From: Arthrobacter sp. H35-D1
GTDB lineage: Bacteria > Actinomycetota > Actinomycetes > Actinomycetales > Micrococcaceae
NCBI RefSeq assembly: GCF_030063185.1
Contig: NZ_JASISP010000007.1
Coordinates: 62,001-126,000, forward strand
Direction: 5' to 3'
Length of the DNA: 64,000 nt
Shown here: piece by piece, positions 46,378-56,829 of the stretch
Position numbering within the stretch: the stretch's first letter is position 1
Layout of the letters: each line of letters begins with the position of its first letter
The notes under the pieces: model-generated
Database searches by the model: none
What the model was told of the DNA's origin: nothing
The model's input: only the letters and a program-made list of their open reading frames with translations
Position numbers and translations under genes: made by a program

Positions 46378-48804
46378 ATGACAGAGAACATTGACGTCGA
46401 AGCGTCCACTGCGAGTGCCCTGCCGGGGTCGCCGCTGAGCGCCAAACTGCTGCACCGAATGGATGCGTATTGGCGCGCGGCGAACTACCTCTCGGTGGGG
46501 CAGCTCTATCTCTATGACAATCCGCTGCTCAAGAGACCGTTGGTGCTCTCGGATGTGAAACCGCTGGTGGTGGGGCATTGGGGCACCACGCCGGGACAGA
46601 ACTTCATCTACGTGCATTTGAACCGGGCGATCGTGAAGTACGGGCTGGACATGTTCTACGTTTCCGGGCCCGGGCATGGCGGACCGGCATTGGTGGCCAA
46701 CACCTACCTGGAGGGCAGCTATTCGGAGATCTACCCGGACGTCAGCCAGGACGAGGCCGGCATGAAGAAACTGTTCAAGCAGTTTTCGTTCCCGGGCGGT
46801 ATTTCAAGCCACGTGGCCCCCACCACACCGGGATCGATCCATGAGGGAGGGGAGCTGGGCTACTCGCTCAGCCATGCGTTCGGGGCGGTGTTTGATAATC
46901 CAGGTTTGGTGGTCGCCTGCGTGGTGGGCGACGGCGAGGCCGAAACAGGGCCGTTGGCCACATCGTGGCAGTCCACGAAGTTCCTCAACCCCGCCAGCGA
47001 CGGGGCAGTCCTTCCCATCCTGCACCTGAACGGGTACAAGATCAGCAACCCCACCCTGCTGGCTCGGATCGAGCACGAGGAACTGGATGCGTTCCTGCAT
47101 GGCTGCGGGTGGGACCCGCGTTACGTCGAAGGCAGCGACCCGGAGGAGATGCACCAGCTGATGGCCGGCGTGCTGGATTCGGCCGTTGCGGACATCCGCA
47201 CCATTCAATCCGACGCCCGTGACGGTGGCAGCACCACCAGGCCGCGCTGGCCGATGATCGTTCTGCGTTCACCCAAGGGGTGGACAGGGCCCCAGGTAGT
47301 TGACGGGTTGAAGGTCGAGGGCACGTTCCGGTCGCACCAGGTTCCGCTGCTGGTGGACGAGGGCCACCCCGGCCACGTCAACCAGTTGGAGCAGTGGATG
47401 CGCAGCTACAAGCCCGAAGAGCTGTTCGACGCGGACGGGCGGCTGCTGCCGGATCTGGAGGCGCTGGCACCCTTTAGTGAACGGCGGATGGGTTCCAATC
47501 CGCACACCAACGGCGGGCTGCTGCTGCGCGACCTGCGCATGCCCGACTTCCGGACGCACGCCGTCGTCGTGGCCGCACCCGGAGCCGTCGAGGCCAAGGA
47601 CACGCTGGTGCTGGGGGATTTCCTGCGCGATGTGATCGCGTTGAATACGGAACGGCGGAACTTCCGTCTCTTCGGTCCGGATGAGACATTGTCCAACCAA
47701 CTGGGAGCGGTGTTCGAGGTCACCGACCGCCAATGGGATGCCCGCACAGAAGTAAACGATGAGTTTTTGGCCCCGTCTGGTTTGGTGCTGGACTCGATGC
47801 TCTCCGAGCACCAGTGCCAAGGTTGGCTGGAAGGCTACCTGCTGACGGGCCGCCACGGCCTGTTCAACTGCTATGAGGCCTTCATTCACATTGTCGACTC
47901 GATGTTCAACCAGCATGCCAAATGGCTGAAAATCACCAAGGCGCTGCCGTGGCGGCGCGACATCGCCTCGCTGAACTACCTGCTTGCCTCCCACGTGTGG
48001 CAGCAGGACCACAACGGTTTTACCCACCAGGATCCCGGCTTCCTTGACCATGTGGTGAACAAGAAGGCAGACATTGTCCGGGTGTACCTCCCGCCGGATG
48101 CGAACTGCCTTCTCACCGTTGCCGACCACTGCCTGCGAAGCCGCCACTACGTCAACGTCATCGTCGCCGGCAAGCGCGATATGCCCCAATGGCTTTCCAT
48201 GGATGACGCCGAGATCCACTGCACCAAGGGAATCGGGATCTGGGAGTGGGCGGGCAACGACCGCGGCGCCGAGCCCGACGTCGTTCTTGGATGCTGCGGT
48301 GACACGCCCACCCTCGAGGTGCTGGCGGCCGTCTCGATTCTGCGCGAGCACCTGCCCGAGCTGAAGGTTCGGGTGGTCAACGTCGTGGACCTGATGAAGC
48401 TCCAATCAGCGAGTGAGCATCCGCACGGGCTCTCCGATGCGGACTACGACTCGTTGTTCACCAAGGACAAGCACATTGTGTTCGCCTTCCACGGATATCC
48501 GTCCCTGATCCACCGCCTCACCTACCGGCGGACAAACCACAATCTGCACGTGCGCGGCTACATCGAAGAGGGCACCATCACCACCGCCTTCGACATGCGC
48601 GTGCAAAACCGGCTCGACCGATTCCACCTTGTCCAGGACGTCGTCGACAGGCTGCCCCAACTCGGTGCCACAGCGGACTACCTCAAGCAAGAAATGACTA
48701 ACAAGCTCGTCGAGCACAACCTCTACATCAACCAACACGGTACGGACCTGCCAGAGATCCGCAACTGGACCTGGAACCCCACCGGAGCAGGCTGTGGCCA
48801 CTGA
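46378..48804 (+). CDS. xfp: Xylulose-5-phosphate/fructose-6-phosphate phosphoketolase
   Basis: From ATG 46378 the product has 808 residues, normal for the family. It shows [67 protein letters not shown] (thiamine diphosphate/Mg site) and [20 protein letters not shown]. It cleaves xylulose-5-phosphate or fructose-6-phosphate with phosphate into acetyl phosphate plus a triose or tetrose phosphate. Its stop lies inside the next gene's first codons, so the two are translationally coupled. Confidence 0.96.
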   Translation: MTENIDVEASTASALPGSPLSAKLLHRMDAYWRAANYLSVGQLYLYDNPLLKRPLVLSDVKPLVVGHWGTTPGQNFIYVHLNRAIVKYGLDMFYVSGPGHGGPALVANTYLEGSYSEIYPDVSQDEAGMKKLFKQFSFPGGISSHVAPTTPGSIHEGGELGYSLSHAFGAVFDNPGLVVACVVGDGEAETGPLATSWQSTKFLNPASDGAVLPILHLNGYKISNPTLLARIEHEELDAFLHGCGWDPRYVEGSDPEEMHQLMAGVLDSAVADIRTIQSDARDGGSTTRPRWPMIVLRSPKGWTGPQVVDGLKVEGTFRSHQVPLLVDEGHPGHVNQLEQWMRSYKPEELFDADGRLLPDLEALAPFSERRMGSNPHTNGGLLLRDLRMPDFRTHAVVVAAPGAVEAKDTLVLGDFLRDVIALNTERRNFRLFGPDETLSNQLGAVFEVTDRQWDARTEVNDEFLAPSGLVLDSMLSEHQCQGWLEGYLLTGRHGLFNCYEAFIHIVDSMFNQHAKWLKITKALPWRRDIASLNYLLASHVWQQDHNGFTHQDPGFLDHVVNKKADIVRVYLPPDANCLLTVADHCLRSRHYVNVIVAGKRDMPQWLSMDDAEIHCTKGIGIWEWAGNDRGAEPDVVLGCCGDTPTLEVLAAVSILREHLPELKVRVVNVVDLMKLQSASEHPHGLSDADYDSLFTKDKHIVFAFHGYPSLIHRLTYRRTNHNLHVRGYIEEGTITTAFDMRVQNRLDRFHLVQDVVDRLPQLGATADYLKQEMTNKLVEHNLYINQHGTDLPEIRNWTWNPTGAGCGH

Positions 48805-51325
48805 GACACCGGCGGTCGACAACCCGGGGAAACCCGTCTCCGGGACCGGTACCGCGTCTGCGGACATCCTGAAGACGCTGCCGATGCAGGAAGTGCAGCG
48901 CCAGCTGGGAACGTCGCCGGATGGGCTGGGCCAGAGGGAAGCTGCGAAGCGGCTGATCCACTACGGTCCGAACGAGATCGCCGAGCACCATGCGAATGCG
49001 CTGCTGAAGTTCTTGTCCTACTTCTGGGGGCCGATCCCCTGGATGATCGAGGCCGCCGTCATCCTGTCCGCTGTGGTGGGGCACTGGCCGGACTTCTTCA
49101 TCATCTTGGTGCTGCTGCTGGCCAACGCCCTTGTGGGCTGGAGCGAGGAACGCCAGGCCGGCAATGCCATCGAGGCATTGCGGGCGAAGCTGGCGGTCAC
49201 AGCCCGCGTCCGACGCGACGGAACGTGGGTCACCCCGGCGGCCCGCGACTTGGTGCCAGGAGACGTCATCAGGCTTCGGCTCGGCGACATCATTCCCGCC
49301 GATGCCCGTCTTTTGGACGGCGATGAGATCGAAGTTGACCAATCGGCGTTGACCGGCGAGTCGCTGCCGCTCACCTGTGCGCCCGGCGATCCCGTGTATT
49401 CCGGCTCGATTGTCCGCCGTGGCGAGATTGACGGGTTGGTCTACGCCACAGGCGCCAGCACCTACTTCGGCAAAACCGCCGAGCTGGTGCAGGGTGCGCA
49501 CACCGTCAGCCACTTCCAAAAGGCCGTGCTGAAAATCGGCAACTACCTCATCATTCTCGCAGCGGTGTTCGTTGCCGTGATAGTTCTCGTGTCGCTGCTG
49601 CGGCATGATCCGCTGTTGACCACCCTGCAGTTCGCCCTGGTGCTCACGATCGCAGCGATTCCTGTCGCCATGCCCACCGTGCTGTCGGTGACCATGGCCG
49701 TGGGTGCCAGGATACTTGCCGCGAAACAGGCCGTCGTCTCCAGGCTTGTGGCGATTGAGGAACTCGCCGGTGTTGACGTTCTCTGCTCCGACAAGACAGG
49801 CACGCTGACCCAAAACTCACTGACACTGGGGGATCCCTTCTGCACCGCCGGAGCCACCGCCAGCGAAGTGATCATCGCAGGGGCGCTGGCCTCCCGCGCA
49901 GACAATGACGACCCCATAGATCTCGCCATCCTGGGCGGGCTCAGCGACCCGAATGCACTGGACGGATACACCGTGACGGGCTACCAGCCTTTTGACCCGG
50001 TCAGCAAGCGTACTGAGGCGACCGTCACCGCCATCGGCACGGGAACCGAGCAGGACACGTTCAAGGTCAGCAAGGGGGCGCCACAAGTGATCATGGCCGT
50101 GGCCGCGGACGCCTCCGCGGTGAAGGCCGCTGTCGACACAGCGGTTAACGACTTCGCCGCCCGCGGGTACCGTTCCCTCGGCGTGGCCCGGACAGGCCCT
50201 GGTGGAGACTGGCGCTTTCTGGGTGTCCTGCCGCTGTTCGATCCTCCGCGTGAAGATGCTGCGGCCACCATCACCACCGCCCGGAAGATGGGCGTGGAAG
50301 TGAAGATGGTGACGGGGGACGCCTTGGCGATCGCGAAGGAAACCGCCGTCAAAGTCGGACTGGGAGCAAACATCCTCGACGCCGCCGGCCTGGGGGAGGT
50401 GGCGAAGACTGAAAGCGCCGCAACTGCCGAGTCCATTGAGAGGGCCGACGGTTTCGCCCAAGTCTTCCCGGAACACAAATACCACATTGTTGACGTCCTG
50501 CAGCAGCACGGCCACATCGTCGGCATGACGGGCGACGGGGTCAACGACGCCCCGGCCCTGAAGAAAGCGGACTGCGGCATCGCCGTCTCTGGCGCCACCG
50601 ACGCCGCCCGGGCAGCCGCAGCCATTGTGCTGCTCACCCCGGGCCTGTCGGTGATCATCGATGCGATCAAGATCAGCCGCAGGATCTTCCAGCGGATGAA
50701 CTCCTACGCCATGTACCGCATTGCCGAGACGCTGCGCGTGCTGCTGTTCGTCACCCTCACCATCCTCGTGTTCAATTTCTACCCGGTCACCGCGATCATG
50801 ATCGTGATGCTCGCTTTGCTCAACGACGGCGCAATCCTCTCGATCGCCTACGACAACGTCCGTTACCGCAGCCAACCCGAAGCGTGGAACATGCGCCTCG
50901 TGCTCGGGATAGCGACAGTGCTGGGCGTCCTTGGGCCGATCGCGGCCTTTGGCCTGTTCTTTCTTGGAGACCGGGTCTTCGGTATTGGCCATCCCCAGCT
51001 GCAGACCATGATGTACCTGATGCTCTCGGTGGCCGGGCACCTGACCATCTTCCTGACCCGAACACGCGGCCCGTTCTGGTCCATCCGCCCCGCCCGCATC
51101 CTGCTGCTCGCTGTGCTCGGTACCCAGGCACTTGCAACGCTCATCGCCGTCTACGGCCTGTTTATGACCCCGCTGGGCTGGGGATGGGCGGCATTCGTCT
51201 GGGGATATGCCATCATCTGGGCGTTGGCGAGCGACCGCGTCAAGCTTCTCGCGTACCGCATCCTGGACCCCGTCAAGACCACTCCCGTCCCAGACGGCGC
51301 GACGTTGGCCGTCGGCACAATTTGA
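48794..51325 (+). CDS. P-type (P3A) plasma-membrane proton ATPase
   Basis: The 843-residue protein starts at GTG 48794, 11 bases before the end of xfp. It has the actuator motif [11 protein letters not shown], the phosphorylation site [12 protein letters not shown], the nucleotide site SKGAPQVIM, the hinge [16 protein letters not shown], and [14 protein letters not shown] in the M6-like segment, where the proton-binding Asp lies in P3A pumps. The fungal/plant regulatory tail is absent. It should expel protons using ATP. It has about ten membrane helices. The coupling to xfp suggests disposal of acid from acetyl-phosphate/acetate production. Confidence 0.93.
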   Translation: MATETPAVDNPGKPVSGTGTASADILKTLPMQEVQRQLGTSPDGLGQREAAKRLIHYGPNEIAEHHANALLKFLSYFWGPIPWMIEAAVILSAVVGHWPDFFIILVLLLANALVGWSEERQAGNAIEALRAKLAVTARVRRDGTWVTPAARDLVPGDVIRLRLGDIIPADARLLDGDEIEVDQSALTGESLPLTCAPGDPVYSGSIVRRGEIDGLVYATGASTYFGKTAELVQGAHTVSHFQKAVLKIGNYLIILAAVFVAVIVLVSLLRHDPLLTTLQFALVLTIAAIPVAMPTVLSVTMAVGARILAAKQAVVSRLVAIEELAGVDVLCSDKTGTLTQNSLTLGDPFCTAGATASEVIIAGALASRADNDDPIDLAILGGLSDPNALDGYTVTGYQPFDPVSKRTEATVTAIGTGTEQDTFKVSKGAPQVIMAVAADASAVKAAVDTAVNDFAARGYRSLGVARTGPGGDWRFLGVLPLFDPPREDAAATITTARKMGVEVKMVTGDALAIAKETAVKVGLGANILDAAGLGEVAKTESAATAESIERADGFAQVFPEHKYHIVDVLQQHGHIVGMTGDGVNDAPALKKADCGIAVSGATDAARAAAAIVLLTPGLSVIIDAIKISRRIFQRMNSYAMYRIAETLRVLLFVTLTILVFNFYPVTAIMIVMLALLNDGAILSIAYDNVRYRSQPEAWNMRLVLGIATVLGVLGPIAAFGLFFLGDRVFGIGHPQLQTMMYLMLSVAGHLTIFLTRTRGPFWSIRPARILLLAVLGTQALATLIAVYGLFMTPLGWGWAAFVWGYAIIWALASDRVKLLAYRILDPVKTTPVPDGATLAVGTI

Positions 51326-51442
51326 CGTGCGGGCGGTTTAGCCCGGATGCCTGCCTCGGGCTGCACGATGTGACGGCAGCAAGCCTCTCCACAAGACGCC
51401 GGTTGCGGATATCGGCTATATTCTCACTCTAAAGGGGGCGCT

Positions 51443-52726
51443 GTGGAAGGCGCAGCTGGACAACACTGATTGTGAGCGAGGCTGGGCCTGGACCCTGCTG
51501 GCCGCGGTACTGGTAGTCATTGGTGCGCTGCTGGCCCCCGCTGCTGTTGTTTCCGCGTGGGCAAGGTCAAACTTGCTGACACCACACGCTTCGTTGCGAA
51601 CTTTGCGCCGCTGGCACAGGACCCGGCCTTTCAAGATTTCATCACCGACAAAACCATGGACGTGATCAATGAGCACGTCGACATTAAGCGATTGACCGCG
51701 GAGGGGGTCGATGGCATTACCAACTTGGGAACAGGACCCGCGGCGACCAAGGCCTTGAAAACGTTCGAAGGCCCGATCGCCGCCGGACTTGAGTCGCTGA
51801 TCGAGTCCCGCGTTTCTGCGTTCGTGGCCTTTCCGGACTTCGCGGCTGTCTGGTCGACCGCATTGCACGTCAGTCACGCCCAATTCATCGCAGCCATGTC
51901 CAACAACCCCAAGGCAGCCGTCGCCTTGGGCTCGGATGGGTCGATTGGCATTCAGCTCGCACCGATTATTGAGGTCGTGAAGACAACTTTGGTGCAACAC
52001 GGCATTGCGTTCGCCAGCCAGATACCGGCCATTGATCGGACGATCACCGTGGCCCAAGTGGATGCGGTCCCCACCATCCAGCTTGGCTACAACCTTGCAC
52101 TTGCCGCCGGCTCCTGGCTTCCCTGGGTTGCGGTGCTCTTCTTTGCCGCCGGTGTCCTCGTGGCCCGGCGCCGATCCATGGCACTTGTCTGGGCAGCCCT
52201 TCTCCTGGCGCTGGCGTTGGCAGCCATCCTGGCTGCAGCCGGAATTGGCGGCATCCTGTTTCCGCCGTCCGTGAGCCCGGCCCCGCTTTCAGCGGACGTG
52301 GCATCTCTGCTGTTCTCAACTACGTTGGGCACCCTGCTCGCCATCTCCAAGGCTGTGCTGGTGCTCGCCGTGGCTGTGGCCATTGTCGGCTGGTTTTCAG
52401 GTCCCTTCAGGGGTCCGAGGAAATGGAGAGGCCTCTTCGTCTCGGGCGTTGTGTGGATCCGGGAAAGGGCCGCCAACCATGGAATTGCCACCGGGCGGGT
52501 GGGGGAGTGGATCTACTCCTTGCGTGCTCTTGTGCGTGCAGTGGTGGCGATTGCCGCCGCATCGGTCATCGTCTTTACCTGGCCACTGACGGTGGGCCTG
52601 GTGGTCTGGACACTGTTGATCGCCGTGGTTATGATCGCCATCCTGGAACTGGTCCAAAAACGTCCAAGCCTGTCCAAAGACACTTCGGGGGGCCTCAAGG
52701 CCCCTGCAAACACGGAAGTTCCATGA
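51443..52726 (+). pseudogene. Multi-pass membrane protein with frameshifted N-terminus
   Basis: The open frame from 51557 (389 residues) has two helical clusters (about residues 180-270 and 330-370) and a large extracytoplasmic N-terminal region with FVANFAPLAQDPAFQDFITD and AIDRTITVAQVD. Relatives have a first membrane helix before this. That helix is encoded just upstream in another frame (LLAAVLVVIGALLAPAAVVS, ending SAWA), joined near 51561-51565 by adding one A. A second shift near 51460 would link it to GTG 51443, which has an AAAGGGGG site. The body is well preserved, so sequencing error is possible. Function unknown. Confidence 0.65.
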
Positions 52727-52727
52727 C

Positions 52728-53840
52728 ATGAGAATGCTAAGGAAGAACCCTGCCGTCAGCCTGCCTCCAGCAGCAGCACAGCCGGACAGGGCACGGAGCG
52801 GACCACTGCTGTCCGCTTACGTCATGACGCTGGGCGGCATCGGCGGGATTGCCGCCGGGTTCGCGCTCTATGGGCTGCGGGCGATAGTTTTCTCGGTGTT
52901 TCCGGCGGTGTTTCCGGCGTTGTTTGCGGCCGTCGGAGTCGATCCGCTTGTGCGCTGGTTCCAACGGCACCGCATGTCCAGGACGTGGGCAATGGTTACT
53001 GTCATCCTGATTATCGTCGGGATATTTGTGGCGTTGGTGTGGGGACTACTGCCACTTCTCATCCGCCAGATGCAGTTGCTCGCCACGGCCATCCCAGCGC
53101 AGATTTCGCAACTGAGAGCCCAAGGATGGTTTGACCAGGCCAATGAAACGAGCAATGGTGTGCTGGGCGGACTGGTCAACTCGATCGCGACTGAGATTAG
53201 GAACCCAGCAGTGTGGGCCGTGCTGGGGTCCGGCGTCGCCGGCTTCGGAGTCTCGGTGGTCAACGGGCTGGCGAGTGGATTTTTCATCGCAATTCTCACC
53301 ATTTACTTCGTCGCCACCTATGATTCCATCAAGGACGCAAGCTACAAGCTGGTTTCAGCGTCCCGCCGGCCGGCTTTCATCAGCTATACCGAGCGCATCC
53401 TGAAGAATTTCGGCAGGTACATCAGCGGCATGGTGGTACTCGCTTTCAGCAATGCCGTCTACAGCGTGATCCTTTTGGTGATCATGGGCGTGCCCGGGGC
53501 CTTTCTGATTGGCGTTGTGGCCTTCTTCATCACCCTCATTCCGCTGATCGGCACCATCCTGACCACGATCTCCATGACGATTCTGGCATTTATTCATTCA
53601 CCCGTTGCCGGGCTGGTGGTGCTGATCTTCATGCTCATCTACATGCAGATCGAGGCCTGCATACTCACCCCGAAGGTCATGGGGAAGGCTGTCCAAATAC
53701 CAGGTTCTGTGGTCCTGATCTCGGCACTGGCTGGCTCCACGTTGTTCGGACTCCCCGGTGCCCTCGTGGCCATCCCGATCTCAGCCGGCATCATCTTGAT
53801 CATCAAGGAAGTCGTCATGCCGCACAAGCAACTGTCCTGA
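52728..53840 (+). CDS. AI-2E (YdiK/PerM) family transporter
   Basis: The 370-residue protein has the family's helix arrangement: two N-terminal helices, a long amphipathic external stretch (residues about 110-160), then FAIAIL-like SGFFIAILTIYFVATYDSIK, GVPGAFLIGVVAFFITLIPL (family motif), and LMLIYMQIEACILTPKVMGK near the C-terminus. AI-2E proteins export or exchange small molecules; some are sodium/proton antiporters. The ATG is one base after the upstream gene's stop. The last 200 bases overlap a leftward chimeric frame. Confidence 0.9.
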   Translation: MRMLRKNPAVSLPPAAAQPDRARSGPLLSAYVMTLGGIGGIAAGFALYGLRAIVFSVFPAVFPALFAAVGVDPLVRWFQRHRMSRTWAMVTVILIIVGIFVALVWGLLPLLIRQMQLLATAIPAQISQLRAQGWFDQANETSNGVLGGLVNSIATEIRNPAVWAVLGSGVAGFGVSVVNGLASGFFIAILTIYFVATYDSIKDASYKLVSASRRPAFISYTERILKNFGRYISGMVVLAFSNAVYSVILLVIMGVPGAFLIGVVAFFITLIPLIGTILTTISMTILAFIHSPVAGLVVLIFMLIYMQIEACILTPKVMGKAVQIPGSVVLISALAGSTLFGLPGALVAIPISAGIILIIKEVVMPHKQLS

Positions 53841-54742
53841 CTCGCCACCTGGATGCCGTCACAGCAGGTGATGGGTGCCTTGGGCGCGGCCGGTGAACTG
53901 TCGGATTCCCCAATTCCCGTCAGGCCAGTTTCAGTGTGCACCTTGACAGCAAAGGCGTCCTCCGCCCAGTCGCAGGGCTGACCACAAGCAGGGATGTGCA
54001 ACCACGTGTCGCGGCGACGTGGTTGGTCGTGCAGGACGGCCATCGACGCGGTGAGGAAGCACTGCTGGATGCCCTTCACGGTGCGGATCCACAGTGTCGC
54101 CAAGATCAGCGCGCGCGAGGGGAAACGGTGGTGGATCGAGCCCGTTGGGGCGTGCATCCGAGCAGCGAGGACCCGGCCAGGCTTGCCGGCAAGCTCGTGT
54201 TCGGCGAGCGCGCGCAGGACAAGCAGTTGCTTGCGCATCATGACCACGTCGCCCCACGCCAGCCAGTAGCGGCGGAATCGGGCAAGCACCCGACCGACGG
54301 GTGGCATCCACAGGACAGCGCTCAGTCGGGAACGTTGCCCGGTGACATGTTCGACGTCGTACATCGCCGTGATTGGCACAAAGGCCCGGGTTGGCCATCC
54401 CTGCTTCCTGCGAAGGGTCAGGGACCTGCCGGGCACGAACGCAACGAGGGTGAAGATGGTCATGAACGTCTGGCCGACCTTCAGTGCCTGCAATGCCGGA
54501 TCGGCGCTCCGAGGGCTGCGACGGCCCCAGTTGTCGATCCAGTCGTAGCTGTAGGGGGCGCGGCGCAACTGGCATAGCCACAGAAACAATGCCTCGGGGC
54601 GTGCCGTGGTGGCGACCGAACGGGTTGCCACGCAGCCGTCCGGCTCGGCCGGGACCCCCGTGCAGGTGGAGGGCCGGACCGTGACTGGTTCACCCCATGC
54701 CCATGGCAAGCGATTCGGCACGGATGCACCCACATCATTCAT
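53639..54742 (-). CDS. SRPBCC (polyketide cyclase-like) protein with chimeric C-terminal extension
   Basis: The first 184 residues form an SRPBCC ligand-binding domain: PEALFLWLCQLRRAPYSYDW, NWGRRSPRSADPALQALKVG and a C-terminal RRYWLAWGDVVMMRKQLLVL. That part could be a functional protein of normal size. The open frame then continues without a stop through pieces of two unrelated genes (see next entry) and finally antisense to the end of the AI-2E gene, reaching 367 residues. The natural stop of the SRPBCC gene seems to have been lost by deletion. Whether the long product is made is unknown. Confidence 0.6.
   Translation of the reverse strand: MNDVGASVPNRLPWAWGEPVTVRPSTCTGVPAEPDGCVATRSVATTARPEALFLWLCQLRRAPYSYDWIDNWGRRSPRSADPALQALKVGQTFMTIFTLVAFVPGRSLTLRRKQGWPTRAFVPITAMYDVEHVTGQRSRLSAVLWMPPVGRVLARFRRYWLAWGDVVMMRKQLLVLRALAEHELAGKPGRVLAARMHAPTGSIHHRFPSRALILATLWIRTVKGIQQCFLTASMAVLHDQPRRRDTWLHIPACGQPCDWAEDAFAVKVHTETGLTGIGESDSSPAAPKAPITCCDGIQVASQDSCLCGMTTSLMIKMMPAEIGMATRAPGSPNNVEPASAEIRTTEPGIWTAFPMTFGVSMQASICM
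53867..54190 (-). pseudogene. Fused remnants of a TetR regulator and an enolase-superfamily enzyme
   Basis: Residues 185-240 of the frame read GRVLAARMHAPTGSIHHRFP and LWIRTVKGIQQCFLTA, the helix-turn-helix and start of the ligand domain of a TetR regulator. Residues 250-292 read CDWAEDAFAVKVHTETGLTG and IGESDSSPAAPKAPIT, the N-terminus of a mandelate racemase/muconate lactonising enzyme. Both are truncated at both ends and joined in one frame, so this is a site of deletions. Confidence 0.6.
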
Positions 54743-54859
54743 GACGCCACCTTCCGGCCAGGCAATGAAGGAGACTGCTCCCTATTGTAGGCGGCGGGTG
54801 TTCGCACAGTGTTTTGGTTCCGTAAGAAATTCTGCTCTCACATTGTCTGCAGTTTTGGC

Positions 54860-55780
54860 ATGATGAGAGCTATGCCCTCACACCACGACTCCCGGACCTC
54901 GTTCGATGAACGTCCATCCCGCCCCAGGATTGCGATCGTGGGCGGGTCCGGGCTGTACCGGCTGGCGGGAGCCGAAGTGCTGTTGGAACGCGACATCAAA
55001 ACACCCTTTGGTCCTCCTTCGGGACCCGTGGCGGTTGCCATGCTCAACGGGCTGGAAGTTGCCTTCTTGAGCCGCCATGGCCGTGCCCATGGCGTCGCCC
55101 CGCAGCAAATCAACTACCGGGCCAATATGTGGGCCTTGAAGTCCCTGGGGGTGGAGGCCGTCATATCCTCGTCCGCTGTGGGTGGCTTGGACGCCAACCA
55201 CGGGACGGACTCGTTTGCCGTCCCCGACCAACTAATTGACAAGACCTGGGGACGGGCGGACACGTTCTACGACGGCACACTGCCTACCGGGGTGCAGCAC
55301 CTGTCAGCGGCCGATCCGTATTGTGCGCGGCTTCGCCACGTGCTGATCAAGGCTTTGGAGAGTTGCGGCGAGAGGTTCGTTGGCGAAGGAACCGTGGCCG
55401 TTGTGAACGGCCCGCGGTTCGCCACCCGTGCCGAGTCGGAAATTCTTGTGGCCGGCGGTGCACACCTCATTAGCATGACCCAATATCCGGAGCCCGTGCT
55501 GGCCGCGGAACTGAACATGGGCTTTGTGAACGTGGCCTACGTCACCGATGCCAACACCGGGCATGACGGTTCCGCCCCCGTGACTGCCGAGCTGGTGCTG
55601 GAACGGCTCGTTGCCGCACAGCCCCGGATCATGGCAGTGCTGGAGACAACCATCGACTTGCTCAAGGCCGGTTATGCCGCCCCGCAGCTCATCGATCCTG
55701 CCGCAGTGGCCGCCGTCCTTGCTGCCCCGCCATCCGCCCCGGATGAAGTCCCCGTTGGTGGGCGGCAGAGCCAGCCATGA
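54860..55780 (+). CDS. S-methyl-5'-thioadenosine phosphorylase family protein
   Basis: From ATG 54860 the product has 306 residues (alternatives 54863 and 54872). It has IAIVGGSGLYRL at the N-terminus with the phosphate-binding loop, AFLSRHGRAHGVAPQQINYR with NMWALKSLGV, SSAVGGLDANHG, VNGPRFATRAESEILVAGG, and ISMTQYPEPVLAAELNM, all typical of MTAP/PNP family II. It cleaves methylthioadenosine (or a purine nucleoside) to adenine and 5-methylthioribose-1-phosphate. Its stop overlaps the epimerase start (ATGA), linking the two products. Confidence 0.9.
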   Translation: MMRAMPSHHDSRTSFDERPSRPRIAIVGGSGLYRLAGAEVLLERDIKTPFGPPSGPVAVAMLNGLEVAFLSRHGRAHGVAPQQINYRANMWALKSLGVEAVISSSAVGGLDANHGTDSFAVPDQLIDKTWGRADTFYDGTLPTGVQHLSAADPYCARLRHVLIKALESCGERFVGEGTVAVVNGPRFATRAESEILVAGGAHLISMTQYPEPVLAAELNMGFVNVAYVTDANTGHDGSAPVTAELVLERLVAAQPRIMAVLETTIDLLKAGYAAPQLIDPAAVAAVLAAPPSAPDEVPVGGRQSQP

Positions 55781-56829
55781 GAGTGCTCATTACAGGGGGC
55801 GCCGGATTCATTGGCTCCCACATTGTCACGGCGGGGCTGGCGCGCGGCTGGGAGGTGCGGGTGTTGGACTCCCTCACCGAGGATGCGCACCCGCGCCGGC
55901 CCGTGCCCCACCCCGGTGTCGACTTCATCGAAGGCGACGTCTGCAACCCGGACGCTGTCACCCGGGCACTTGACGGGATCGACGTCGTGCTTCACCAAAG
56001 CGCCAAGGTGGGACTCGGCGTGGACTTCTCCGATGCCCCGGGCTATGTACGCAACAACGACCTTGCCACGGCGGTGCTGCTGGCTGGAATGGTCCGGGCA
56101 GGGGTTGGACGGTTGGTGCTGGCATCCTCAATGGTGGTGTACGGCGAAGGTGCATACCGGGACCGCAGCGGCGCGTTGGTGAGGCCCGGGCCCCGGCGTC
56201 GGGAAGACCTTGAGGTGGGCATTTTCGATCCGCGTAGTCCGGCGACGGGAGAGCTGCTGGTGCCGACGCTGGTCACCGAGGACGCCTTGCTGGATCCGAG
56301 GAATGTTTATGCCGCCTCCAAAGTGGCCCAGGAGAACCTCGTCTCAGTGTGGGCGCACACAACAGGCGGGCACGCCGTGGCACTTCGCTACCACAATGTC
56401 TACGGCCCCGGAATGCCCAAGAACACCCCGTATGCCGGGGTGGCGAGCCTTTTCCGCTCGGCGTTGTCCCGTGGCGAGGTGCCGCGCGTCTTTGAGGACG
56501 GCGGACAACGGCGCAGCTTCATCCATGCCGCCGACATTGCCCAGGCCAACCTTGCTGCTGCCAAGGCGCTCTTCGGCGGACCCCGCGAACCCTTTCGGGC
56601 CTACAATGTTGGCGCCGATGAAGTGCATACCGTGGGGGAGGTGGCCCAGGCGATGAGTGCTTGCAGCGGCGGGCCGGATCCGCAGGTCACCGGGGAGTTC
56701 CGCCTGGGAGACGTTCGCCATGTCACGGCGTCGTCGGCGCGCATTAAAAGCGAGCTCGGCTGGGCACCCCACCGGGACTTTGCCGAGGGCATGGCTGAAT
56801 TCATGCTCGCCCCGATGAGGGGAGACTAG
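55777..56829 (+). CDS. NAD-dependent epimerase/dehydratase (extended SDR)
   Basis: The 350-residue protein has the NAD motif LITGGAGFIGSHIVTAGL, the conserved DFIEGDVCNPD and ALDGIDVVLHQSAKVGLGVD strands, the serine of the ASSMVVYGEG strand and the catalytic YAASKVAQENL. RRSFIHAADIAQANLAAAKA and the C-terminal VRHVTASSARIKSELGWAPH are typical of sugar epimerases. The ATG overlaps the MTAP stop. A role in changing the configuration of a sugar moiety fits its neighbours. The 3' end overlaps the convergent histidine kinase by four bases. Confidence 0.92.
   Translation: MRVLITGGAGFIGSHIVTAGLARGWEVRVLDSLTEDAHPRRPVPHPGVDFIEGDVCNPDAVTRALDGIDVVLHQSAKVGLGVDFSDAPGYVRNNDLATAVLLAGMVRAGVGRLVLASSMVVYGEGAYRDRSGALVRPGPRRREDLEVGIFDPRSPATGELLVPTLVTEDALLDPRNVYAASKVAQENLVSVWAHTTGGHAVALRYHNVYGPGMPKNTPYAGVASLFRSALSRGEVPRVFEDGGQRRSFIHAADIAQANLAAAKALFGGPREPFRAYNVGADEVHTVGEVAQAMSACSGGPDPQVTGEFRLGDVRHVTASSARIKSELGWAPHRDFAEGMAEFMLAPMRGD

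Noticed and set aside
47269-48405. Minus-strand frame inside the phosphoketolase gene
   Set aside because: Shadow of a well-conserved gene.
49817-51040. Minus-strand 407-codon frame inside the proton ATPase gene
   Set aside because: Rich in His/Arg/Gly/Asp, typical of the reverse complement of a high-GC gene; no motif.
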